Assembly: GCA_947165145.1 (NCBI GenBank)
Contig: CAMUZG010000024.1
Location: forward strand, 1 to 37,752
DNA: 37,752 nt
Reading direction: 5' to 3'
DNA from: an uncultured Selenomonadales bacterium
GTDB lineage: Bacteria > Bacillota > Negativicutes > Selenomonadales > Selenomonadaceae
The notes beneath the pieces are model-generated. The model saw only the letters and a program-made list of their open reading frames with translations, searched no databases and was not told where the DNA came from. Positions 17,713 to 26,203 of the stretch are shown in pieces. Each line of letters opens with the position of its first letter. Positions within the stretch are counted from its first letter, which is position 1. The translations under genes and the position numbers were made by a program.

Positions 17713-18339
17713 TCACCCGCGCAGGAGAATGTAAATCGCCGACAACGCGAAGTACGGTCCGTAAGCAAAGTAGCCGTCGCGAGTTTTCTGTTTGGCGATA
17801 ATCATCAACACCGCCGCAAGCCCGCCGCTTATCGAGCCGAGTATCACGACGTTCAAAAGATTTTCGCAACCGAGCCAAACGCCTAACGCCGCAATCAATT
17901 TCACGTCGCCGCCACCGAGTGAGCCGTGCGAAATTATCGCGAGCAATAAAAAAATTCCGCCGCCGATTGCCGCCGCTAAAATGTGGTCTTGAACGTCCAA
18001 ACCGCCTTGCCACACGAACGCCGCGCCGATTATCGCGAATGGTAGCGTCATCGCGTCGAAAAGCATGTATTGTTCAAAATCAGTCGCCGTCATCAGCAAC
18101 AGCAAAAAAATCGCCGCGAGAACGAAAAATCTTTCCGGCGCAGTCATCGTCGACAGCACGAACCAATTCAGCACGACGAGTGCGCAAAATAAAATCGGGC
18201 GTCGAAACTTGGAACGTTCAGAAATTTTTTCGGGGAAGGTCAACTCATCACTCGTGCGATAAAGTCTGTCAATCCACAGCGAGCCCGCAACGGTCAGCAT
18301 TGCCGCGACACTCACGTTCAAAAGAATTTCATTGAGCAC
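17713..18339 (-). CDS. prepilin peptidase, short A24 form
   Basis: A 208-residue membrane protease of the type IV prepilin peptidase family (A24). Both catalytic aspartates are visible: D87 in TDFEQYMLFD and D145 in GSLGGGDVK. About seven hydrophobic segments are present. The N-terminal cysteine-rich methyltransferase domain of full-length PilD is missing, so it would cleave prepilin or pseudopilin leaders without N-methylation, or be a CpaA/TadV-like form. The start is GTG with GGAGGAATCGTC upstream. No pilin or secretion ATPase genes are in the window. Confidence 0.85.
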   Translation of the reverse strand: MLNEILLNVSVAAMLTVAGSLWIDRLYRTSDELTFPEKISERSKFRRPILFCALVVLNWFVLSTMTAPERFFVLAAIFLLLLMTATDFEQYMLFDAMTLPFAIIGAAFVWQGGLDVQDHILAAAIGGGIFLLLAIISHGSLGGGDVKLIAALGVWLGCENLLNVVILGSISGGLAAVLMIIAKQKTRDGYFAYGPYFALSAIYILLRG

Positions 18340-18366
18340 GACGATTCCTCCACCGAAGAAATTTTC

Positions 18367-18395
18367 TTGACAAGCAAAAATTTTTCATGCATCAT
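18367..18395 (+). promoter_or_regulatory. candidate promoter of holA
   Basis: TTGACA (18367-18372) is followed by a 17-base spacer and CATCAT (18390-18395). The -35 is perfect but the -10 matches only four of six. Confidence 0.35.
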
Positions 18396-18428
18396 GCCCC
18401 GCAACAGAAATTTTGTGAGGGGAAAATT

Positions 18429-19424
18429 ATGAAGTTCAACGAATTTATGAGCGCACTCGACGGCAACATCAAGAACGTCTATCTGCTGTTCGGCGCGGAA
18501 AATTTTTTTATCGACAAGGCACGTGAGAAAATTTTTTCGCGGCTCGGCGTCGACAAGTCAATCGAACTCGTAACCATCGACTGCAACAGCAAGCCCGCGG
18601 TCGGCGACATCATCAGTGCAATTGACAGTTCGCCGTTCTTCGGCTCGCGAAACGTCGTGCTCATCAAGAACGCAGCATTTTTCAGCGCGGACAAAAAAAT
18701 TGAGCGGCTCGAAAGTATTTTGCGTGACATGCAACCAACGAATTTTGTCATCTTCACTGCGCGGACAGCCGACAAACGTCGCAAGCTCTACAAAATCATC
18801 GAGAAAGTTGGCGCGGTGCTTGAGGCAGATCCGTTGCGTCCATGGGAAATTGACGACTGGCTCAATCAAAAACTTTCGTCGCTCGGAAAAAATATGCGCG
18901 GAGAAGCTCGGCGGCATTTCAACGAACGAATCGGCGTCCTGCCCGAAATTTCGCTGTGGTATCTCGAAAACGAATTGGACAAAATCGCGCTCAACGTCAC
19001 GGGCAGAGAAATTACTGCGGAAGATTTGCGCCGCAACATGCTATCGCCACCCGAAGTATCGAATTTCGCGCTGACTGATGCAATCGACGAACGCAAACCT
19101 TCAAAGGCAATCTTCCTGCTGAAAACGCAAGCCCGCGACATCAGCAAATTACCGCTCGTGACAACGTTGCTGGTCAATCACGTTCGACGACTCCTTCGCG
19201 CAAAATTTTTTATGGCACAAGGCATTACGGGTCGCAAACTCGGTGAACCACTCGAAATGAATCCGTACATCGCGCAGAAAGTCGGTGAGACTTCCAGAAG
19301 TTACCGTGAATCGCTGTTGACGGAATCAATCATCGAATTAGCGGACGCAGACTTCCAACTGAAAACGGGACGCGCGGGCGTCGAATCATTGGAACGAATC
19401 ATCATAAAGCTTTGCAATCGTTGA
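18429..19424 (+). CDS. holA: DNA polymerase III delta subunit
   Basis: A 331-residue protein, typical HolA length. The delta subunit is the wrench of the clamp loader that opens the beta sliding clamp. Seen: VYLLFGAENFFIDKAREKIF near the start (the Y.L.G.E.FL hallmark), SRNVVLIKNAAFF, RKLYKIIEKVGA, an ELDKIAL helix in the middle domain, and the C-terminal RRLLRAKFF and LLRKL-like region. The ATG is chosen because AGGGG lies seven bases upstream. It converges with the deacetylase gene, leaving four bases between stops. The usual neighbour rpsT is absent. Confidence 0.88.
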   Translation: MKFNEFMSALDGNIKNVYLLFGAENFFIDKAREKIFSRLGVDKSIELVTIDCNSKPAVGDIISAIDSSPFFGSRNVVLIKNAAFFSADKKIERLESILRDMQPTNFVIFTARTADKRRKLYKIIEKVGAVLEADPLRPWEIDDWLNQKLSSLGKNMRGEARRHFNERIGVLPEISLWYLENELDKIALNVTGREITAEDLRRNMLSPPEVSNFALTDAIDERKPSKAIFLLKTQARDISKLPLVTTLLVNHVRRLLRAKFFMAQGITGRKLGEPLEMNPYIAQKVGETSRSYRESLLTESIIELADADFQLKTGRAGVESLERIIIKLCNR

Positions 19425-19428
19425 CCGC

Positions 19429-20202
19429 TCAAAAAATATTTCTTACCTTCGCGAAAAATTTTGCCTTGAACAATCGCAATTTGAACTCCGTCAGCCCGAA
19501 ACGCGGCTTGCGAATGTGTACGCGGAAAAGTTCGTAAGGGTTCGTGTCGAGTGTGTTTAAGCCCGCCTCGCCCGTCACCGCCGTCAAATATTCCGTTTGC
19601 TTGAGGATTTCGATTATCTCCGCGTTGAACGCTCCGTTCGGGTACGACAAGCTGTAAATCGTCTGCAGTCCGCTCCACTCCAAAAAAATTTTTGAATCGC
19701 GAATTTGTTTTAGGCGCGTCGGCTCGTCCAGTGTCGTCAGCGGCAAATGATCTGCCGTGTGCGAACCGATTTCAATCCCGCGTCGCTGCATGTCCTTGAG
19801 CTCGTCCAACGTCAGATAATTTTCCTTGCCAATTTCGTTCGTGATGACGTAGACGACCGCCGTCATGCCGTGCGCCTCCAAAATCGGTAGCATCGTCGAA
19901 TAATTATCGCGGTAGCCGTCGTCGAAGGTCAGCACAATCGGCTTGTCGGGCAGTGAGCTTTTGCCGTGTACCGCACGCATGAAATCTTGCAACGTTATCG
20001 TCGTGTAGCCTTCCGATTGCAGATAATCCAACTGCGCGGCGAACTCGTCGGGCGGCACGTTGTAGACTTCAAAATCGGGGTCGAGCGGCGCGTCCGTCAC
20101 CTGATGATATTCGAGTATCGGAAAACCTTCGGGTTCTGGCAAAATGAAAATCACCGCCGCCACCACCGTCAACACGAGCAATACGTAACGAAAAATTTTC
20201 AA
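19429..20202 (-). CDS. membrane-anchored polysaccharide deacetylase (NodB fold)
   Basis: A 257-residue protein with one N-terminal membrane anchor (about residues 5-21) and an external NodB domain. Metal-site motifs are visible: LTFDDGYRDN (D94, D95) and SHTADH (H148, H152), with SYPNG later. Enzymes of carbohydrate esterase family 4 remove acetyl groups from peptidoglycan, poly-N-acetylglucosamine or related polymers. The N-terminal FPILEYHQV segment is typical of PgaB/IcaB-like enzymes, so an exopolysaccharide substrate is possible but not proven. The TTG start follows AAAGGAGG by about ten bases; a longer frame to another TTG has no such site. Confidence 0.85.
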   Translation of the reverse strand: MKIFRYVLLVLTVVAAVIFILPEPEGFPILEYHQVTDAPLDPDFEVYNVPPDEFAAQLDYLQSEGYTTITLQDFMRAVHGKSSLPDKPIVLTFDDGYRDNYSTMLPILEAHGMTAVVYVITNEIGKENYLTLDELKDMQRRGIEIGSHTADHLPLTTLDEPTRLKQIRDSKIFLEWSGLQTIYSLSYPNGAFNAEIIEILKQTEYLTAVTGEAGLNTLDTNPYELFRVHIRKPRFGLTEFKLRLFKAKFFAKVRNIF

Positions 20203-20237
20203 GCGGCAGTCAACCTCCTTTGCAATCGAAGTTCGCG

Positions 20238-20266
20238 TTGAAGTTTCAATCAACGTGCCGTATAAT
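20238..20266 (+). promoter_or_regulatory. promoter of the chromate transporter gene
   Basis: TTGAAG (20238-20243), a 17-base spacer, then TATAAT (20261-20266). It lies 38 bases before the TTG start, between divergent genes. Confidence 0.7.
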
Positions 20267-20303
20267 CCTCAAAGCACAATTCGCGACGACGGGGGGAAAA
20301 ATT

Positions 20304-20867
20304 TTGATTTACCTGCAATTATTCTTGGAGTTCGCCAAAATCAGTTTGGTGTGCGTTGGCGGCGGTTACGCGTCAATGCCACTGATTCAAGCCGCAGTCG
20401 TCGACACCTACCATTGGCTCAGCTTCGGTGAATTCGTCGACATCTTCACAATTTCGCAGATGACGCCTGGTCCGATTGGAATAAACGCGGCGACATTCGC
20501 GGGCATGAAAATTGCTGGCTTAGGCGGTGCAATCTGCGCGACAATGGGTTTCGTGACGCCGAGCATTTTCCTTTGCATTGCGCTTGCGAAGATAATTTTC
20601 AAGTACGGCGACCTTGGTGCGATTCACGGTATTTTGAACGGCTTGCGACCTGCAGTCATGGCGTTAATTGCGGCGGCGTGCGTGAGTTTCGTTTTGCTGG
20701 CAGTATGGAATTCGGACAAACTTCCCGAAAACTTTGCGGCAACCTTCGACATGCGGGGCGCAGTGATTTTAATCGGAGCATTGGCGGCAGTTCGTCTAAA
20801 AATCGGCGTGATAAAAGTTTTGCTTGCGAGCGGCGCGGCAGGTCTGATTCTCGGTCTGCTCGGCTGA
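20304..20867 (+). CDS. chromate transporter, short (half-length) form
   Basis: A 187-residue membrane protein of the CHR family. Seen: FAKISLVCVGGGYASMPLI at the N terminus, the FTISQMTPGPIGINAATFAG signature, a GFVTPSIFLCIALAKIIFK segment, and about five hydrophobic stretches. Short CHR proteins normally work as pairs encoded side by side; only one gene is seen here. Family members export chromate or take up sulfate, and the native substrate in anaerobes is uncertain. The TTG start follows GGGGGG by seven bases. The upstream promoter is TTGAAG/TATAAT. Confidence 0.85.
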   Translation: MIYLQLFLEFAKISLVCVGGGYASMPLIQAAVVDTYHWLSFGEFVDIFTISQMTPGPIGINAATFAGMKIAGLGGAICATMGFVTPSIFLCIALAKIIFKYGDLGAIHGILNGLRPAVMALIAAACVSFVLLAVWNSDKLPENFAATFDMRGAVILIGALAAVRLKIGVIKVLLASGAAGLILGLLG

Positions 20868-20931
20868 AAGCTTGCTTTTATTCGGCTCTGCAATTAAAAT
20901 TAATCAATCCCCACGCGAAAGGAGTTTGATT

Positions 20932-21426
20932 ATGGGAATACTCGACAAACTGAAAAGTTTCCTGCCGAAGCGCAAGGAGCCCGAACTCAAAAACAACGTC
21001 CCGAAGGAAAAGGAGCATATCCGCAAGACTTTCGGCGAATATTGCAACGCCAATCACGGCACAAGCGACGGCAAACTTTGCGCAAAATGCACTGCCGTCC
21101 TGTCGACCGTTCTGATAAAAATCAGTCGTTGCCCCTACAGCATCGGCAAACCGATTTGCGAACAATGCGAGACGCCCTGTTTCGGCGAAAACTTCACGAA
21201 CGAATTCCTTGCAATCATGAAGGGCGGTCAGCGCAAAATGTTGCTCTCGCACCCGATTATGACCGTCAAGCACAAATTGGCGGGACTCGGCGCGGAATAT
21301 GCCAAAATGCAACGCGACAAAAAATCTTCCGACAAGAAGAAGGAAGAGGCCGAACGCGTCAAGGCAAAATTCGCCAACGCCACACGTTCCCCGAAAACCA
21401 AACCTAAGAAGCGCAAGAAAAAGTAG
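20932..21426 (+). CDS. YgbA-family (nitrous oxide-stimulated promoter) protein
   Basis: A 164-residue protein. The core (about 30-118) matches the YgbA_NO family: C38..NH42, LCAKC (C50, C53), RCPY (C67), KPICEQCETPCF (C76, C79, C83), and the terminal MLLSHPIMTVKHKL block. E. coli YgbA is induced by NO through NsrR and helps recovery from nitrosative stress; the many Cys suggest metal binding. This version has an extra basic, Lys-rich tail of about 45 residues. The ATG follows AAAGGAG. The TAG stop opens an 8-base tandem repeat. Confidence 0.82.
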   Translation: MGILDKLKSFLPKRKEPELKNNVPKEKEHIRKTFGEYCNANHGTSDGKLCAKCTAVLSTVLIKISRCPYSIGKPICEQCETPCFGENFTNEFLAIMKGGQRKMLLSHPIMTVKHKLAGLGAEYAKMQRDKKSSDKKKEEAERVKAKFANATRSPKTKPKKRKKK

Positions 21427-21479
21427 GTTGGTAGGTTAGTAGGTTAATAGGTTAATAAGTTAATGGGTTAATAGGTTAG
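21423..21479. repeat. octameric tandem repeat (TAGGTTAA units)
   Basis: Seven degenerate units: TAGGTTGG, TAGGTTAG, TAGGTTAA, TAGGTTAA, TAAGTTAA, TGGGTTAA, TAGGTTAG. The first unit contains the stop codon of the YgbA-family gene; the array ends 12 bases before the rsmE stop. Confidence 0.8.
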
Positions 21480-21490
21480 CAGTAAAAGAT

Positions 21491-22231
21491 TTAACCCAGT
21501 TCGTAGCGGACAATCGTGAGCGCGACGATTGCGGCAGTATCCGTCTTCAAAATGCGTTTACCGAGCGTCACGCTGATTCCGCCCGCAACCTCAATCGCAC
21601 GGACTTCGCGGTCACTGAAACCGCCTTCCGGACCGATGAGCACGATAATATCCCGCATATTGCCCGATTCTTTGTAATCGTTCAGAACTTCGCGGATCGT
21701 CGTGACCTGCTCTTTTTCCCAACAAAAAATCATTAGCCAATCTTCGTCGTTCGCGATGAGTTCGGAAAGCCACTCGTCCAAGTCGCGAATGTTTTCAATC
21801 GTCGGAATGGTGTCGCGGGCGCACTGTTCAGCGGATTCTTTGGCGATTCGGTTCCAGCGTTCAAGCTTAGATTTTTCGCGGGCAACATTCGGGCGGGTAA
21901 TAGTCCTGTCGGAAATGAGCGGGACAATTACGTCAACGCCCAATTCGGTTGCCTTCTCAATCATCGCGTCGAAACGATTCTGTTTAGGCAGACAATCCGC
22001 CAAGATGATTTTTTTTTCGGCAACGACTTTTTGAACATCGCTGACACGCCGCGCAGTGATGGTCTCTTTGTCGAAGTCAATCAACTCGACGACAGCACAG
22101 TTGCCCGAATCGTCCACGGCGGTGATTCTGTCGCCACGACGTGCCCGCAATGAACGTGCCAAGTGATTCGCATCGCCGCCGACAATCGTTATTTCTTCGC
22201 TGGTCACGTCTTTAACAAAAATTCTCTTCAT
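21491..22231 (-). CDS. rsmE: 16S rRNA (uracil-1498-N3)-methyltransferase
   Basis: A 246-residue SPOUT methyltransferase that methylates N3 of U1498 in 16S rRNA. Seen: an N-terminal PUA-like region (ANHLARSLRARRGD), LPKQNRFDAMIEKATELGVD, ERWNRIAKESAEQCARDTIP, the knot segment LIGPEGGFSDREV (SAM binding) and LGKRILKTDTAAI. Start ATG with GAGGTAG upstream. prmA, a frequent neighbour, is absent; instead the PTP-like phytase gene lies 25 bases upstream and probably shares its transcript. Confidence 0.95.
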   Translation of the reverse strand: MKRIFVKDVTSEEITIVGGDANHLARSLRARRGDRITAVDDSGNCAVVELIDFDKETITARRVSDVQKVVAEKKIILADCLPKQNRFDAMIEKATELGVDVIVPLISDRTITRPNVAREKSKLERWNRIAKESAEQCARDTIPTIENIRDLDEWLSELIANDEDWLMIFCWEKEQVTTIREVLNDYKESGNMRDIIVLIGPEGGFSDREVRAIEVAGGISVTLGKRILKTDTAAIVALTIVRYELG

Positions 22232-22256
22232 GCTTCTACCTCGCTTAAATGTACGG

Positions 22257-23204
22257 TCAAGATTTTTTTGAACGTTCTTTCAAGGCAATCCATTCGCTCC
22301 ACGGCAAACCGATTCGTTCTGCGCGGGTGCCCTGCAAAAATTCATAGAACAGGCGAATTTTCTGCGCACGGTCGCGAGCCATACGCGAATTCCAATCTTT
22401 GCCTTCGGGCTCCAACAAAAGATTTGTGCCGCCCAAAAGATATTGCCGCCGACAAATTTCCTCAAGCGACACGTCAGGATTTTTCATCATGTCGTACATC
22501 GCCAGAAAAGTTGTCGTGCGTCCGTGACCTGCGTGGCAATGGAAGTGCAACCAAGCGTTATCGGGCAGATTGACGACGAACAGCACGAATTCATCGACGA
22601 TTTCGGGCGCGGGGAATTGCATATCAGCAACCGCGAATCTCACGTACTCGAAGCCGACATTTTCCGCCGCGTCGCGTTCGGTCGACATGAATCGCGGAAC
22701 AATCGTCAACGGTCTCAAGATTTGCGTATCAGTTTTGCCAAGCGGCTCAAACGTCGTCTCGATGCCGCGCAGATTTTTCAACTGAGCAATTTCAATCGCC
22801 GCGACCTCGGAAGAATTTTTTCCGGCGTTTGCGGCGTTATGTTTTGTGTGCCAACTTATCGGCAACGAGTTCGCGAAGCCGTGACTTTCTTGGCGCAGGT
22901 CAACCATAAAAATTTTCGCGTCGGGCTCCAAAGCTTGAATTTTTTCGTAAATCGTCTTCAATGCCGCTTGCGAAGGTTGACCGCTCGCCGAAGCGTGAAG
23001 ATTGTCCAGCCCTTGACGCGTCGGTTCCTGCCCGTGAAAATCAACGTGCCAATCATCCGTCATAAAGCGGAAACTTCGCGGCAAATCGGCGGAAGCACTT
23101 CCGTCAAGTCGCCACGTTCCAACGGACTTTTTCGCGCTCGCCACGGAAAAAATCATCACGCTCAACAGCAAAATCATCGTGCCGATAAAAATTTTCTTCG
23201 ACAT
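22257..23204 (-). CDS. secreted PTP-like phytase / inositol phosphatase relative
   Basis: A 315-residue protein with a signal peptide (MSKKIFIGT, cleavage near VASA, residue 24). The cysteine-phosphatase P-loop is HCHAGHGRT at 222-230 (nucleophile C223, R229). A likely general-acid loop is ADMQFPAP with D194. This layout matches the PTP-like phytases described in Selenomonas ruminantium, which remove phosphates from inositol hexakisphosphate. The P-loop there reads HCEAGVGRT; here Glu and Val are both His, so substrate preference may differ. FMTDDWHVDFHGQEPTRQGL and WHTKHN may form the lid and pocket. The ATG is chosen for GGAGG upstream and for the signal peptide; the frame extends to 23270. 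Confidence 0.83.
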   Translation of the reverse strand: MSKKIFIGTMILLLSVMIFSVASAKKSVGTWRLDGSASADLPRSFRFMTDDWHVDFHGQEPTRQGLDNLHASASGQPSQAALKTIYEKIQALEPDAKIFMVDLRQESHGFANSLPISWHTKHNAANAGKNSSEVAAIEIAQLKNLRGIETTFEPLGKTDTQILRPLTIVPRFMSTERDAAENVGFEYVRFAVADMQFPAPEIVDEFVLFVVNLPDNAWLHFHCHAGHGRTTTFLAMYDMMKNPDVSLEEICRRQYLLGGTNLLLEPEGKDWNSRMARDRAQKIRLFYEFLQGTRAERIGLPWSEWIALKERSKKS

Positions 23205-23271
23205 AATATCACCTCCAACGCGTTGATTCGGGCGGCGAAAAATTTTTCCTGCAGAAAGGACTGAAGACATT

Positions 23272-23721
23272 TTGAGACAAAAAAAATCCGCGCTGATGAA
23301 AGCGACGGACTTGCTTGCGAATCAGGAACAGAGCTCGACGGTTTTGCGGCAAAAATTGTTGGCGCGACGTTACGACGCCGCAGAAGTTGATGACGCACTT
23401 GCCAAGCTCAAGAAGTACAACTACCTTGACGACGAGGACGCTTGTCGGCGGCAGTTTGAAAATTTTTATGCGGAAGGCAAGCTGAGTGTGCGACAGATTG
23501 TCGTTAAGTTGATTCAGCGTGGCTTCGACCAAAATTTTATTGAGCAGCTTATCCCCGCCGATGTCGACGAACATGAACGGCTTGCGGCGTCGCGGGCTCT
23601 CGATAAAAAATTTTCGCACGGTGAATTCAATCGTGCCAAGGCGTGGCAATTTCTGTCGTCCCGCGGCTTTGACGGTGATGTCATTTCGTCGGCTATTGAA
23701 AATTTTCAGCGGATTGATTGA
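23272..23721 (+). CDS. recX: RecX-like RecA regulator
   Basis: A 149-residue protein made of three-helix repeats. Seen: KATDLLANQEQSSTVLRQKL, RRYDAAEVDDALAKLKKYNYLDD (RecX repeat with the conserved YLDD), RQIVVKLIQRGF and a C-terminal AWQFLSSRGFDGDVI repeat. RecX binds and inhibits RecA filaments. The TTG start is weakly supported by AAAGGA eleven bases upstream; an ATG at 23296 is an alternative. recA is not in the window. Divergent from the PTP-like phytase. Confidence 0.85.
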   Translation: MRQKKSALMKATDLLANQEQSSTVLRQKLLARRYDAAEVDDALAKLKKYNYLDDEDACRRQFENFYAEGKLSVRQIVVKLIQRGFDQNFIEQLIPADVDEHERLAASRALDKKFSHGEFNRAKAWQFLSSRGFDGDVISSAIENFQRID

Positions 23722-23739
23722 ACGTGGTGGTAAACTAAA

Positions 23740-23824
23740 ATCATCATGTGACGAGGAATTTTTTCGACTGACAAGACTTAACGTCAGACGGAAAAAGAAC
23801 CGTCACTGTCTGAGTTTATCAACA
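23740..23824 (+). repeat. dispersed two-copy element, copy A
   Basis: It begins ATCATCATGTGACGAGGAAT and ends TTTATCAACA. The 5' 22 bases match copy B (37457) with one mismatch; the 3' 36 bases match with 27 of 36 identities. An ACGG..CCGT hairpin lies inside. The end overlaps the nirJ2 stop codon. It may act as a terminator for recX or nirJ2. Confidence 0.55.
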
Positions 23825-24805
23825 GACTCTAAACGTGCACCACGGTTCGCCGCTCATGAAGTCGCCGCCATTGTAGCAAGCCGCTCGTGCACGACAGCCG
23901 CCGCATTTGACTTTGTATCGACACGCGCCGCAGTTGCCGCTGTAATCGAGTGTTCGGAGCGTCTGCAGAATTTTATTCGACCGCCAAATTTCGTCAAAGG
24001 GCGTTTTGCGCACGTCACCAAGTTCCATGTTCAGATAGGCGCACGGTTGAACTTTGCCGCGTGGGCTGATAATGCAGTAACTTAATCCCGCTAGACAGCC
24101 GCGTTTAAATCGGAGCTTCATGCCGAGTTGGTCAGCGATTCTCAAAAATTGCGGGGCGCACGTCGGCTTGAGTTCAATTGAAACTTCACGTTGCTTGCGC
24201 ATGATTCGCGTTAAAACGTTCTCGTAACCTTCGGCTCGTAATGATTCTTCCTCAATCGTCGCGGCTCGTCCCGTCGGCACGAGAAAGAAGAAGTGATGCG
24301 CCTTTGCACCGAGTTTGACGGCGAAATCGGTTATCGCTTCGAGTTCGTGCTGATTCCAATCCATGACCGTAGTATGAATTTGAAATGGCAAATTCGCCGC
24401 GAGACAATTTTTCATGCCGTCAACAGCACCTTGCCACGCGCCGCTGAACGAACGGAATTTGTCGTGCTTATCGGCGTCGAGCGAGTCGAGCGAAATGCCC
24501 ATGCCCTTTGCACCAGCGGATTTCAAGTCGCGAGCCATTTGAGCGGTTATCAGCGTGCCGTTCGTGCCGAAGACTGCGATTAACTTCAAACGTGTCGCGT
24601 GTTCGACGAGTTCCAAAATATCGGGGCGCATGAGCGGTTCGCCGCCAGAAAAAATCATAATCTTGAAACCTGCGCGGGCAATCTGATTCAATAACTCTTT
24701 AGCCTCCGCGGTCGAAAGTTCTTCGTCAGCTTTGCAACCGGCGTCGCGGTAGCAGTGGGCGCAATACATGTTGCAAGCGTTGGTTGTGTTCCACGAGACA
24801 ATCAC
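23819..24805 (-). CDS. nirJ2: NirJ2-like radical SAM/SPASM protein
   Basis: A 328-residue protein. The radical SAM cluster motif is CNMYCAHC (C11, C15, C18), followed by FSGGEPLMRPD and the GTNGTLIT strand. The C-terminal SPASM part has C-rich motifs (QPCAYLN, NCGACRYKVKCGGC). The MIVSWNTTNAC start and HTTVMDWNQHE/HHFFFLVPTGR segments fit the NirJ2/AhbC-D group, which modify siroheme-derived tetrapyrroles on the way to heme or heme d1. No nirD/nirL/ahb partners are visible, so the exact reaction is open. The start is GTG with GAGGTGATAGC upstream. Last gene of the clpX operon. Confidence 0.78.
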   Translation of the reverse strand: MIVSWNTTNACNMYCAHCYRDAGCKADEELSTAEAKELLNQIARAGFKIMIFSGGEPLMRPDILELVEHATRLKLIAVFGTNGTLITAQMARDLKSAGAKGMGISLDSLDADKHDKFRSFSGAWQGAVDGMKNCLAANLPFQIHTTVMDWNQHELEAITDFAVKLGAKAHHFFFLVPTGRAATIEEESLRAEGYENVLTRIMRKQREVSIELKPTCAPQFLRIADQLGMKLRFKRGCLAGLSYCIISPRGKVQPCAYLNMELGDVRKTPFDEIWRSNKILQTLRTLDYSGNCGACRYKVKCGGCRARAACYNGGDFMSGEPWCTFRVC

Positions 24806-24814
24806 GCTATCACC

Positions 24815-26185
24815 TCAGTTTGTGAAGAACATGTGCGCAACGGGTGCTGCGATTAACAGGCTGATGATTGTGCGCTCAAGGAACAGGATAAACAGTTCAG
24901 GCAGGTTGACGGGGATTTTCGAGCCGAGAATCAAGCCGCCGACTTCCGACAAATAAATCAGCTGTGTGACCGAGATGACTGCCACGATAAATTTCGCCAT
25001 AGGACTGCTTATCGTGCCCGCAGCCAATACTGACGGTGTGAACATGTCCGTGAAGCCGACGATCATTGTTTTGGAAACTTCGGTAGCTTGTGGCACATCG
25101 AGTAACTGCAACAGAGGCAGGAACGGTAAGCCGAGCGTGTCGAAAATCGTCGTGTGATTCGCCAAAACAAGCGCGAGCGTTCCAATACACATGACAACGG
25201 GCAACACGCCGAACCACATACCCGCCGCGTTTTTGAAACTGCCTTCAAGGAACTGAGTCAAGCCGCCGTGTTCAGCGACACGTTGACGAGCAAGCGTAAT
25301 GCCGTATTGAAACGACGTCGTGTAACCTGCAGGAAGTGATTCGCCCATTGCTTTTCCTTCAACGAGATATTCGTCCTTCTTCAAGCTAAGCGGCGGAATT
25401 CTCGGCAGAATAAGTGCGCAGACGATACCGATTGCGCAAATCAGCAGATAGTACAGCCCGAAATATTCCATTAAGTCGACTTGAGCCAGCACGACGATTG
25501 AAAACGTTATCGACACGGCGGAAAACGTCGTTGAAATAATCGCTGCCTCACGTTTTGAGTAGTAGCCGCTTTCGTATTGATTCGCCGTCAACATGACGCC
25601 CAAGGTGCCGTCACCAATCCACGACGTGATACAGTCAACTGCGGCGCGACCAGGTATCGTGAACAGCGGGCGCATGACTTTTGTTAACATTGCGCCGATA
25701 AATTCAAGCAGACCGAAATCCAACAGCAACGGCAATAACAGTCCAGCCAAGAAAAAAATTACGACGAGGACGCTCAACAGGTCGTGGAGCACGAAGCCGC
25801 CGTTGTCGCCCGAAGTTATCAAGCCGATTGTGCTGTCGGGATTGTCCGCGTCGACGCCGAGGAATGTCAGCCAGATGAAAATCGCGCCGAAAATCCGAAT
25901 CACAACCCAAATTGCCGTCGTCGAGAATGTGTTTGCGACAATCGGATAGGTTGCGATGAAATTTGGTTTGCTGAGGAAAACGACGCCGAGAATTGCCGAC
26001 AACGTCACGATACCAACGCACAATGCCGGTAACATGTCGCCGATTGAATTGCTTATCATGTCCGCGACGATTTTGACGACGATTGTCCAGCTGCCGTCGT
26101 ATTGCACGGGAATCATAAACAGGATTATCCCGATGATTGACGGCACCAGGAAACCCGCCAGTGAGCCTTGGGGTTTGCTTTCCAT
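24815..26185 (-). CDS. YjiH-family membrane protein (nucleoside-recognition/Gate domain)
   Basis: A 456-residue membrane protein with 10-12 hydrophobic segments. Seen: the GSLAGFLVPSIIGIILFMIP start typical of YjiH proteins, a Gate-domain stretch (PGRAAVDCITSWIGDGTLGV with the QYESGYYSKREAAI motif) and a second one toward the C terminus (FTDMFTPSVLAAG, YLSEVGGLILGSKIP). Gate domains were first noted in nucleoside carriers; the transported compound is unknown. The adjacent MTAP/PNP-family enzyme favours a nucleoside or thio-nucleoside. ATG with AAGGAG upstream. Confidence 0.83.
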   Translation of the reverse strand: MESKPQGSLAGFLVPSIIGIILFMIPVQYDGSWTIVVKIVADMISNSIGDMLPALCVGIVTLSAILGVVFLSKPNFIATYPIVANTFSTTAIWVVIRIFGAIFIWLTFLGVDADNPDSTIGLITSGDNGGFVLHDLLSVLVVIFFLAGLLLPLLLDFGLLEFIGAMLTKVMRPLFTIPGRAAVDCITSWIGDGTLGVMLTANQYESGYYSKREAAIISTTFSAVSITFSIVVLAQVDLMEYFGLYYLLICAIGIVCALILPRIPPLSLKKDEYLVEGKAMGESLPAGYTTSFQYGITLARQRVAEHGGLTQFLEGSFKNAAGMWFGVLPVVMCIGTLALVLANHTTIFDTLGLPFLPLLQLLDVPQATEVSKTMIVGFTDMFTPSVLAAGTISSPMAKFIVAVISVTQLIYLSEVGGLILGSKIPVNLPELFILFLERTIISLLIAAPVAHMFFTN

Positions 26186-26203
26186 TTCAATTCTCCTTAG
26201 GAA

